A DNA stretch of 64,000 bases, from positions 62,001-126,000 of the forward strand of contig JAJFMD010000006.1 in NCBI GenBank assembly GCA_021772335.1, in the 5' to 3' direction. The position numbers and the translations under genes were made by a program. The number at the start of each line of letters is the position of its first letter. Positions within the stretch are counted from its first letter, which is position 1. The notes beneath the pieces were generated by a model. It searched no databases and had not been told where the DNA came from. It worked only from the letters and a program-made list of their open reading frames with translations. Source of the DNA: Chlamydiota bacterium. GTDB lineage: Bacteria; Chlamydiota; Chlamydiia; Chlamydiales; Rhabdochlamydiaceae. Shown piece by piece: positions 35,335 through 43,347 of the stretch.

Positions 35335-36294
35335 TTATGCATATTCATTAGGTTCAGTCGGATCTTCACTTGCTCCCATATCTAGAAGTGCTAGTTGAAT
35401 TTGAGAAGTCATGCTGGGGCGGTTTGTTATTAACCAATTAACTGTTAGGCGTTTAGTGCTATAGCCAAAGCGCAAAGGAAGGCTGACTACATTTTGATCT
35501 GCGCCTTGAGCAATAATAGCGTTTAAATCTTCAGGATGGGGGATAAAATTCATGACAATACAGCTGTTTGAACAGTTATCTGGACGTAAAAAACTGCTTA
35601 TAGCTCTAGGAGGAAAGAAGATGGGCAATATGACAGGATGTCTTGTATTGATACCTTCGTCTGTTTCATCGTCTACACCAATGCAAAATGAATCTACTTT
35701 GACAAATAACCACATATGATCAGATCTAACTTGCTTAGAGATAGGAGCATCGGGAAATTGTTCGTACTGATGAACGTTTCGGGCTACTGTAATGCTAGGT
35801 AAACCAGATTGATCTAACAGCAATGGAAGTAGTTCAGTTTGGAGATCTATTTCAGATTGAGGATTCGTGGGGTTAAATGGGCTATTCAAGAGATTAACTG
35901 CAGTATAGTTTGGGATGTTGTATTCAATGTTGTAGACTCCTCCTAAATCTTGAATAACAGAACGAGGAAAGAAAGCAGAGTATTTTTGATGTATTTTTTT
36001 TTCCTGACGCATACGTTGATAAACAGCCTTTGGAGTTTCTTGAGGTCCAATTTCAGGGTGATGCCGATCGTGTGCTTCTTGGGAAAAATCACGCTGTTGA
36101 AGTTTTATCCAAAGACTATCTTCACAAGTTGCTTTGCTCCATGCGCGGTTTGCAGGAGCAATAGCAGCAATGGTCTCTAGATGACAAAAGCTTAGAATAT
36201 GCTCCGCAACTTCAGGAGAGATTTTTTCCCCATGAGGAGCGGTGAACTCAAAAAATGATGCTGGAGCTTGTGTTACAGAAGTAGTTGTACTCAT
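35335..36294 (-). CDS. F-box protein with LGG-type C-terminal domain, copy 3
   Basis: A 319-residue F-box protein: ISPEVAEHILSFCHLETIAAI, ANRAWSKATCEDSLWIKLQ (~23-68), linker, then VIQDLGGVYNIEYNIPNY, FPDAPISKQVRSDHMWLFVKV, HPVILPIFFPP and FIPHPED. First of the three in the direction of transcription, separated from dnaK by the dnaK terminator, and with its own TATAAT-containing upstream block shared with copy 2. A putative effector for the host SCF system; target unknown. Confidence 0.85.
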   Translation of the reverse strand: MSTTTSVTQAPASFFEFTAPHGEKISPEVAEHILSFCHLETIAAIAPANRAWSKATCEDSLWIKLQQRDFSQEAHDRHHPEIGPQETPKAVYQRMRQEKKIHQKYSAFFPRSVIQDLGGVYNIEYNIPNYTAVNLLNSPFNPTNPQSEIDLQTELLPLLLDQSGLPSITVARNVHQYEQFPDAPISKQVRSDHMWLFVKVDSFCIGVDDETDEGINTRHPVILPIFFPPRAISSFLRPDNCSNSCIVMNFIPHPEDLNAIIAQGADQNVVSLPLRFGYSTKRLTVNWLITNRPSMTSQIQLALLDMGASEDPTEPNEYA

Positions 36295-36360
36295 TTGATT
36301 CCTAAGTATTATTTGTTTTATTGAAGATAATTATAACATAATTTTAGCTTTTATTAAATA

Positions 36361-36404
36361 TATAAAAATAATTTTAATTTAAGGGTAAAATAAAGCCGAT
36401 AAGG
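36361..36404. repeat. 44-base duplicated block, copy B
   Basis: Identical to 35267-35310. Here the block overlaps the dnaK terminator, so the F-box duplication appears to have carried the dnaK downstream hairpin with it. Confidence 0.9.
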
Positions 36405-36420
36405 GAGTCCTTATCGGCTT
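36393..36420 (-). terminator. Terminator after dnaK
   Basis: AAGCCGATAAGG and CCTTATCGGCTT form a perfect 12-base stem with loop GAGT; on the minus strand it continues into TTATTTTACCC. It lies 26 bases after the dnaK stop. Confidence 0.88.
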
Positions 36421-36446
36421 ATAGGGGCTATCTGATGGAGGAGAGA

Positions 36447-38360
36447 TTACTTCTCTTCGTCAACGATCTCGACTTCAGCTTCTTCAACTTCAGGCTCGCT
36501 TTTTTGCTCAGGAGCTTCAGGAGCGGGTTGAGCTTGGGCGTTTTCCTGCATTGAGGAGCCAATTTTTTGCATTGCGGTGTTAAGATCAGTAGTTGCTGAT
36601 TTAATCGCGTTAGAGTCGTTGTCTTTCATCGCTTTGTTGAGCAGATCAATCTTTCCTTGGATCTCATCGACGACATCGCCAGGAAGTTTTTCTTTGTACT
36701 CATCGAGCGATTTTTGAGCGCGGAAGGAGAGTGCTTCACCTTCGTTGCGAAGATCAACTTCTTCTTTGCGTTTTTTGTCAGCTTCAGCGTTTTCTTCTGC
36801 ATCTTTGAGCATGCGTTTGATCTCGTTTTCATCGAGGCCTGATTTAGCTTCGATACGGATCTTTTGCTCTTTACCACTTTTTGTATCTTTAGCAGAAACG
36901 TGCAAGATACCGTCAGCGTCAATGTCAAAGCACACTTCGATCTGTGGCATACCGCGGGGCGCTGGAGGGATATCAGTAAGATCGAAACGGCCAATCTCTT
37001 TGTTATCACTCGCCATTTTACGCTCACCTTGAAGAACGACGATCGTTACTGCAGGTTGGTTATCCGCAGCAGTTGAGAACACTTGCTTCTTCTGCGTTGG
37101 AATTGTTGTATTGCGCTCTACGAGTGGTGTTAAAACACCGCCGAGTGTCTCAATACCGAGAGTTAGAGGAATAACATCGAGAAGGAGAACGTCTTTGACA
37201 TCTCCTGCAAGAACTCCACCTTGGATTGCGGCACCGATGGCAACAACTTCATCAGGATTTACACCTTTATGAGCAGGTTTACCGAAGATCTCTTCTACTT
37301 TTTTCTCAACAGCAGGCATACGCGTCATACCACCAACGAGAATGACTTCGTTGATTTGAGACTTATCTAGACCTGAGTCTTTAAGTGCTTTTAAGCAAGG
37401 CTCAATAGTACGTTCGATCAGGCTGTTAACGAGGCTTTCGAATTTAGCGCGAGTTAGTGTCAAAGCGAGGTGTTTTGGGCCTGATTCATTCATCGTGATG
37501 AACGGTTGGTTGATCTCTGTTGTTGTGGTTCCGGAAAGCTCAATTTTTGCTTTCTCTGCAGCATCGCGTAGGCGTTGAAGCGCCATTGCATCTTTAGTCA
37601 GATCAATGCCGTGTTCTTTTTTAAATTCATCGAGGATCCAGTTGAGAATTGCATTGTCAAAGTCATCTCCACCGAGTTGTGTATCACCGTTAGTTGATAG
37701 TACTTCAAAAACGCCATCACCAATCTCTAGGATTGAGATGTCAAATGTTCCTCCACCAAGGTCAAAGACAGCGATTTTGCTATCGGTGTTTTTATCAAGA
37801 CCGTAGGCAAGAGCGGCTGCTGTAGGCTCTGGAATAATGCGTTTAACATCAAGTCCTGCAATGCGACCGGCATCTTTAGTTGATTGGCGCTGCGCATCGT
37901 TAAAGTAAGCTGGAACTGTGATGACAGCTTCTGTGATTTTTTCACCAAGATAAGCTTCAGCAGTTTCTTTCATTTTTGTAAGAACTTGAGCTCCCACTTC
38001 TTCTGGTGTTAGCAAGACGCCGTCAATTTCAATTGCAGCATCGCCATTGCTGTTTGCTTTAACTTTATAGGGGACTGTATTGATTTCATTTGCAACTTCT
38101 TGAAATTTGCGTCCAATGAAGCGTTTTGCTGAATATACAGTGCGCTCTGGATGTGTGACAGCTTGACGTTTTGCTGGGACACCAACAAGACGTTCATCTT
38201 TTTTATAACAAACCATTGAAGGTGTTGTGCGTGCTCCTTCAGCATTAGCAATTACCTTCGGAGTTCCGCCTTCCATAATTGAAACGCAGGAATTGGTTGT
38301 TCCGAGGTCAATACCAATGATTTTTGATTTGCGCCCGGTGTTCTTTTTTTCTTCAGCCAT
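36447..38360 (-). CDS. dnaK: Chaperone protein DnaK (Hsp70)
   Basis: A 637-residue Hsp70. Begins with [15 protein letters not shown], then [27 protein letters not shown] and the linker [19 protein letters not shown], followed by the substrate-binding part and a short acidic lid end ([12 protein letters not shown]). It refolds and protects proteins with GrpE and DnaJ. Last gene of hrcA-grpE-dnaK (stop to start gap of 13 bases after grpE), so under CIRCE control. Matches CT396. Confidence 0.97.
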   Translation of the reverse strand: MAEEKKNTGRKSKIIGIDLGTTNSCVSIMEGGTPKVIANAEGARTTPSMVCYKKDERLVGVPAKRQAVTHPERTVYSAKRFIGRKFQEVANEINTVPYKVKANSNGDAAIEIDGVLLTPEEVGAQVLTKMKETAEAYLGEKITEAVITVPAYFNDAQRQSTKDAGRIAGLDVKRIIPEPTAAALAYGLDKNTDSKIAVFDLGGGTFDISILEIGDGVFEVLSTNGDTQLGGDDFDNAILNWILDEFKKEHGIDLTKDAMALQRLRDAAEKAKIELSGTTTTEINQPFITMNESGPKHLALTLTRAKFESLVNSLIERTIEPCLKALKDSGLDKSQINEVILVGGMTRMPAVEKKVEEIFGKPAHKGVNPDEVVAIGAAIQGGVLAGDVKDVLLLDVIPLTLGIETLGGVLTPLVERNTTIPTQKKQVFSTAADNQPAVTIVVLQGERKMASDNKEIGRFDLTDIPPAPRGMPQIEVCFDIDADGILHVSAKDTKSGKEQKIRIEAKSGLDENEIKRMLKDAEENAEADKKRKEEVDLRNEGEALSFRAQKSLDEYKEKLPGDVVDEIQGKIDLLNKAMKDNDSNAIKSATTDLNTAMQKIGSSMQENAQAQPAPEAPEQKSEPEVEEAEVEIVDEEK

Positions 38361-38373
38361 AGTATTACCCTTG

Positions 38374-38910
38374 TTATTGTTTTAATTCTTCTTCTGAGGG
38401 TTGTACTTCCTCAGATTGTGGTGCTTTTGCGACTTTAACGCGTGCAGCGCGCAGAGTGCGGTCACCACATTTATATCCTTTTAAAAACTCTTTTACGATC
38501 GTCCCATCGGGATGCTCTTCAGTTTCCATAACTTCGACAGCTTCGTGTAGGTGGGGGTCGAAGAAGTTACCCTCGGAGTGGAATGCGATAACGCCATTGT
38601 TGTTGAGCATATCTTTAAATTGAGAGAGGATCATCTGAAAGCCTTGAGCCCAATTGCGTGTGTCATCAGACATTTGATCTGTGAATTTGAGTGCATTCTC
38701 TAGGTTGTCTAGAGGATGGAGTATTTCAGAAATTGCATTTTCAATAGCAAAGCGCGTTGCATCGATTTTTTCTTTTTGCATCCGCTTGCGTAGATTTTCT
38801 GATTCGGCTAGAACGAGGAGATATTTGTTTTTAAACTCCTGCAGCTCTTGCTGAAGCTTTTCAAGCTCGCTGAGCTCTTCTGTCGTCGAATGATTCTCTT
38901 GTTCTTCCAT
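38374..38910 (-). CDS. grpE: Nucleotide exchange factor GrpE
   Basis: A 178-residue GrpE: long N-terminal coiled coil ([19 protein letters not shown], ~15-50, then the family's [13 protein letters not shown]), and a C-terminal beta part with [17 protein letters not shown] and [18 protein letters not shown]. Speeds ADP release from DnaK. It starts three bases past the hrcA stop. Matches CT395. Confidence 0.96.
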   Translation of the reverse strand: MEEQENHSTTEELSELEKLQQELQEFKNKYLLVLAESENLRKRMQKEKIDATRFAIENAISEILHPLDNLENALKFTDQMSDDTRNWAQGFQMILSQFKDMLNNNGVIAFHSEGNFFDPHLHEAVEVMETEEHPDGTIVKEFLKGYKCGDRTLRAARVKVAKAPQSEEVQPSEEELKQ

Positions 38911-38913
38911 ATG

Positions 38914-40074
38914 TTAATTATCCTTTTTATTATCCAAAAGCAAGCATTCAGCTTGGCTATGTACATGCTCTGGGCTTTCTTTAAAGTCGACAACACGCAT
39001 TTGTGCTTGTCGATAAGTCATTTTAAATTTGTATAAACTTTGCGTTAAGCTTTCGCTGATTAAATCTGCGGCGCGTTTTAGTAGAGGAAAAAGTTTGCGG
39101 TAGGGGAGGCGTTTGGGGCCGAGAACGGCGAGAGCTCCAACTGTTGTTTGATTGATCTTGTAGGGTACTGCGATGATCGCACACTCTTTTAGGGTGGGGG
39201 CGATGAAGTTAAGGTCACTGCCAATCCAATAGGTTAAGCGTTGGTTATGAATGCAATGGCGAAGTAGCGTGCGCAGCTCTTGAGGGTTTTCAAAAAGGGA
39301 GAGGCCATTGGCGAGACTGCTTGGATCATTAAAGTCAGGGTAGTGCAAGAGGTTGGAGAATCCCGCTTTGTGAAGATCTTCTACTTGGAAATTTGAATGA
39401 CGTACGATATGGCGTAGCATCAGTTCGTTATAAAACTCGGTTGAGAGCTTTTCTTCATCAGCAGAAAGATTGGGGCGCTCAGTTGCTTGAAGGCGCCATT
39501 TAAGATGAGATTCAATGTTTTTGACAGCTTTTTCTTTTAAAGGCTTGTCTATTGAAAGAAGTTCAGTATGGACTAGTCCAAAGTCGGTGATAATTGCGCA
39601 TAAGCAGCGCTCGTGATCGATTGGCAAAAGCTTAATATCAGCAACGAAGTCTTGATCGAAACGGGGCGCGGAAAGAAAAACTGCACATGAGCTCGCTTCT
39701 GCTAAAAGTTCTGTTGCTTGCTGGAGATATTTGGCAATTGCTCGGGTATTTTGTTTAAGTTGGTCTTTTAAAAAACGATCGAGTTTTTTATCAAAATCGG
39801 CGTCATTAAGGTGGAGTTGTGCGTAGAGTCTTAAAGCTTGTTCAGTAGGAATGCGTCCACCAGAGGCGTGCACTTGCTCGAGATATCCTTCGTTTTCAAG
39901 CTTGGAGAAATAATTACGGATTGTCGCTGAGCTTAAATTTTTAAAACCATTTTCTTTGAGTGTATTAGAACCAATCGGCGTGCCAGACTCTAGATAGAGT
40001 TCAATCAAACCGAGCAGTACCAGACGCTCTCGTTGGTCTTTGGAAGGACGTTTAGGTGTGATGCTTTTTAACAT
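38914..40074 (-). CDS. hrcA: Heat-inducible transcription repressor HrcA
   Basis: A 386-residue HrcA. The winged helix is at ~10-85 (LVLLGLIELYLESGTPIGSNTL, SSATIRNYFSKLENEGYLEQVHASGGRIPTEQALR), followed by the GAF-like dimer domain ending LKRAADLISESL. It binds CIRCE and represses the chaperone operons. Chlamydial HrcA has a longer C-terminal tail than other bacteria; a ~40-residue tail (SLYKFKMTYRQAQMRVVDF onward) is seen here. Matches CT394. Confidence 0.96.
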   Translation of the reverse strand: MLKSITPKRPSKDQRERLVLLGLIELYLESGTPIGSNTLKENGFKNLSSATIRNYFSKLENEGYLEQVHASGGRIPTEQALRLYAQLHLNDADFDKKLDRFLKDQLKQNTRAIAKYLQQATELLAEASSCAVFLSAPRFDQDFVADIKLLPIDHERCLCAIITDFGLVHTELLSIDKPLKEKAVKNIESHLKWRLQATERPNLSADEEKLSTEFYNELMLRHIVRHSNFQVEDLHKAGFSNLLHYPDFNDPSSLANGLSLFENPQELRTLLRHCIHNQRLTYWIGSDLNFIAPTLKECAIIAVPYKINQTTVGALAVLGPKRLPYRKLFPLLKRAADLISESLTQSLYKFKMTYRQAQMRVVDFKESPEHVHSQAECLLLDNKKDN

Positions 40075-40139
40075 TTTACCAGATCAAAATTATAATTCTG
40101 ATCTTATGTTAGCAGAAAAGGCTTGAGAGCGCAAGAAAT

Positions 40140-40166
40140 TTAGCACTCTTAAATTTTGATTGCTTA
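40140..40166 (-). promoter_or_regulatory. CIRCE operator upstream of hrcA-grpE-dnaK
   Basis: TTAGCACTC-N9-GATTGCTTA against the consensus TTAGCACTC-N9-GAGTGCTAA: one half is perfect, the other matches seven of nine bases. It lies 66-92 bases before the hrcA ATG, the expected place for HrcA autorepression. A TATAAC just upstream on the minus strand may be the -10. Confidence 0.85.
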
Positions 40167-40201
40167 AAAGGTGTTATAATCTGTTGATTTATAGGTATTT
40201 A

Positions 40202-43200
40202 CTAATCATTGCTAATGATTTCTTGATCATTGGCAATGAGAGGAAGAACGTCAACAATCGTTGGATGCCAGTCTAATCCGCGCTTATAGACCACTTGCGA
40301 GGCGAGATGGCAGGCGATAATTGCTTTTTTGTGAATATCAGGAATATTTAAAATATTTTCTTGATATTTGGTACGCAGTAGAGGAAGGCAGTAGTTGAGT
40401 AAGCAGCGTATTAAAGGATCATTGGGGTCATTGGATAGAGATATGGACTGTAGGAAATCGTAGATCTGATAGGTAAAGGTGTTAATCCTATCGGAGATCA
40501 TTTCAGATATATCGCTTAAGAATTCATGGTTTTCTGCATGTGTTTTTAGTAGGAGCTGTGCTTCATTTTTAGCCATGCGGCGAATCGTTGCTAAAATCTC
40601 TTCCATAAACTCAGGTTTTTCTGCTAGAAATTGCTCAGAGGTAATGGTTAATCCGATCAGAACCTCGAGTGAGGAGCAGATCACTCCGCCTTTATTTGCT
40701 GAGCTATCTTTAATAAGGATTACGCCGAGATTTTCTAGTTCGTGACGTGCTGTAGGCGTAAGGTATAAATTTGCTCCTTCAACAATTGCGCGTGAGGTGG
40801 GCTGACCGGTTTCGTCGAGATACTCTCTCCAATTGTTCGCATTGAGTGTGCGCGGTCTGCCGCCAGCAGGAACAAACACATCGGTATGCACTTGATTGAG
40901 GTTATGACGAAAGAGGGTATTCATCTCATTGCCCGATAGCCACTCTTCGATTAAGCGCCCTTTTTCTCGGCGCCAGCATAAGCTTTGTTGTGTGTAAGGA
41001 TCTATTTCTCGTTTAGTTTGTAAATCGAGCAAAAATCCGCCTTCGTTGAGTTTTTTTGCAGGATAGTTGCAGATGGGTTTTCCCTCTTCAAATAAGGTTT
41101 TCATTGCTTTAAGATCAAGACCTTCAGGATCATAAATTGTTCCTGAGACATCGGTTAGCGCGAGCAGTTTTGCCGTTTTGGGGTAATAGCGATAGAGATT
41201 GAGAATGAGATTACCTGCAACATCGCCATCAGGGCCACCTGATATTTTAATTGTGAAGGGGTCTACTTTTGGATCGATGCCTAAAAAAAGCAACACTTCT
41301 TCCATGTAGACGTTGACGCTAAGCGATGTAACGCCATATTCCTTATGGTTAATCCCTGTGCTCGGTTTGCTTGTAATAAATGATGCGCCAGGAGCGTAGT
41401 GATGATTTTTGCTGTATTCTGCCATCCAGTCGATCATGACATTGTGCATGTTTTCATCGGGTCCGAGATAGATATATTCGGGTTTTTTCCAGTAGTCGAC
41501 AATGTTCTTAGTCCGCAATTTTCCATCGGGCTCGCAATTAACTAGGACGAGAAAGCTCTCAATAAATGAACGCTGAGCATGATAGAGATGCTCGAGCTTT
41601 TGTTCTTTATGATACTCTTCGATTCTTTTCTCGATTTCTTTTTCTTTAACATCAGCTTTTTCAAGTTCTTTGCGATAAATATCAGCTTCTGAGTAGCGTT
41701 TTTCATAAGGCTCTAGAAAGATTACCGCTTTAGATCCCCCTTCGGGAATGTCTTTGTTTTTCCGCTGTTGAGTAAATGAGAGTGCATAACATTCGGAAAA
41801 GACATTATTGCGCTCGACGATCATTTGCTCCATGCCGCGTGGGATCACGGTACGTAGACCGCCACGTGAGAGATCTTTAAAGCGGATATGAAAACCGATA
41901 AAAAACATTCCTTTGCTAAAGAAGACGGAATAGGGGAGTTCTGGAAATTTTTCTTGGCGGTCATAAGGCAAATAGTTCATGAAGTTAGGATCGAGACGAA
42001 AACAGTAGCTTGTTTTATTATTGCGATAGAAATTGGTTTTTAGTGTGTGATTGATAAAGTTCATTCCTTGAAAGAGAATATTTTTACGACGCATATCATT
42101 GATTTCATGACCTGTATCGAGGCGATCAACTGCGGATAGGAATTCTTCTTTGATCTGATTGAATTGCTCGATGTCGTTTTTTTCAGGATGAAATTTTAGT
42201 TCAAAAGCTTTGGCGAGCTGCTCTGTGAGCTCTGGATGACGGCATAATGCTTCTTCAATATACATTGGTGCGTACATATTGAGATCTGCGTGAACAAGCA
42301 TTTGGTGAATGAAGTCGATTGAGCATTTAATGAAATTACTTAAGTTTCCGGATAACAGGCCTTTATCGACAAACAAGTCGTCGATCGCTTCATAACCTTC
42401 GAAGTATTTTACCGTGAGTATCTCTTTGAGAAGGTCGTCGATATCAGATTCTTCCCAAGCGGCATTGCCGTTTTGTCCATGCAGGCCAAGAGACATAATC
42501 AATACGCTATTGGAACTATGAGGTTTAATGTAGGCAGCATTGACTTTTTTCATCACAAGACCATGACGATAAATCGTTTTGGCAATGCGATAGATGAAAT
42601 GCCGTTTGGGCACATTACTCCAGGCGAGAACGATTTGCAACGAAGGAATGTCGCGATTTTCTTGCCAATCTTTGTTGTATCTCACTTCATATTGGCAGGC
42701 GTCATTATCTCTTGCTTGGAAGTACAGTTTGATTGCCGTTATGAGGCGTTCTTTAGTTAGAGAGAGTAGGAAGCGCGGGTTGATATCGTCGATGAGTTGA
42801 TCAAATTCTTTATCGTTAATCGTTAATTCTTTTTCTCGGATGATATCGCGGATCTCTTCTCGTTGAGCTTTTGTTAGTTCTTTCTCTCCGATTTCTGAAA
42901 AAACGATGACTGCAATACGTAAGTTACTGCGAATGCGGGAAATAGGAGGGGGGACGTCTGAAACAAAGGCACGGTATTTCTTAATACCATACATGCGGTA
43001 GTTCTTAAGAATTTTAAGGTCAGCATCGGCGCTATCAAGTCTTATAGCAATCGCACGTCCTTTTAGATCAATTTGAGTTTCATAGTCTTGCAAATCAAAA
43101 TTGATCAAGCTGTGTGCGATCATCATCAGATCTTCTTGACTGATTTCCTTGTAGATTGCCGGAGGCATATGATTTTGTAACCATCGGTAGTATTCCTCAA

Positions 43201-43261
43201 GTTGTTTAGCCTCTTTCTCTAAGGCTTCTTTGAGAAACTTTTCCCGCTCTTCTTTAGCCAT
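40202..43261 (-). CDS. Large NAD-specific glutamate dehydrogenase
   Basis: A 1019-residue protein of the large NAD-GDH class. The first ~400 residues are the long N-terminal region without catalytic motifs. Catalytic core: IRFKDLSRGGLRTVIPRG, SECYALSFTQQRKNKDIPEGGSKAV (glutamate site), ISGGPDGDVAGN and LALTDVSGTIYDPEGLD (NAD fold), PAGGRPRTLN, AIVEGANLYLTPTAR and IKDSSANKGGVICSSLEV. It oxidises glutamate to 2-oxoglutarate and ammonia, feeding amino acids into the TCA cycle. This fits chlamydiae with a broader metabolism than C. trachomatis. The motifs diverge from the alphaproteobacterial type but the order is the same. Monocistronic; the hrcA CIRCE lies just downstream. Confidence 0.88.
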   Translation of the reverse strand: MAKEEREKFLKEALEKEAKQLEEYYRWLQNHMPPAIYKEISQEDLMMIAHSLINFDLQDYETQIDLKGRAIAIRLDSADADLKILKNYRMYGIKKYRAFVSDVPPPISRIRSNLRIAVIVFSEIGEKELTKAQREEIRDIIREKELTINDKEFDQLIDDINPRFLLSLTKERLITAIKLYFQARDNDACQYEVRYNKDWQENRDIPSLQIVLAWSNVPKRHFIYRIAKTIYRHGLVMKKVNAAYIKPHSSNSVLIMSLGLHGQNGNAAWEESDIDDLLKEILTVKYFEGYEAIDDLFVDKGLLSGNLSNFIKCSIDFIHQMLVHADLNMYAPMYIEEALCRHPELTEQLAKAFELKFHPEKNDIEQFNQIKEEFLSAVDRLDTGHEINDMRRKNILFQGMNFINHTLKTNFYRNNKTSYCFRLDPNFMNYLPYDRQEKFPELPYSVFFSKGMFFIGFHIRFKDLSRGGLRTVIPRGMEQMIVERNNVFSECYALSFTQQRKNKDIPEGGSKAVIFLEPYEKRYSEADIYRKELEKADVKEKEIEKRIEEYHKEQKLEHLYHAQRSFIESFLVLVNCEPDGKLRTKNIVDYWKKPEYIYLGPDENMHNVMIDWMAEYSKNHHYAPGASFITSKPSTGINHKEYGVTSLSVNVYMEEVLLFLGIDPKVDPFTIKISGGPDGDVAGNLILNLYRYYPKTAKLLALTDVSGTIYDPEGLDLKAMKTLFEEGKPICNYPAKKLNEGGFLLDLQTKREIDPYTQQSLCWRREKGRLIEEWLSGNEMNTLFRHNLNQVHTDVFVPAGGRPRTLNANNWREYLDETGQPTSRAIVEGANLYLTPTARHELENLGVILIKDSSANKGGVICSSLEVLIGLTITSEQFLAEKPEFMEEILATIRRMAKNEAQLLLKTHAENHEFLSDISEMISDRINTFTYQIYDFLQSISLSNDPNDPLIRCLLNYCLPLLRTKYQENILNIPDIHKKAIIACHLASQVVYKRGLDWHPTIVDVLPLIANDQEIISND

Positions 43262-43347
43262 ACATTATTATTCTCCTATTAATAATTATATAACAATTTA
43301 TATATTAAGAAATAATAATATTGGTTTTTTTAGTTATAAATAAGATA

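Noticed and set aside
36626-38251. Several open frames on both strands inside dnaK
   Set aside because: They are other-frame shadows of a highly conserved gene.
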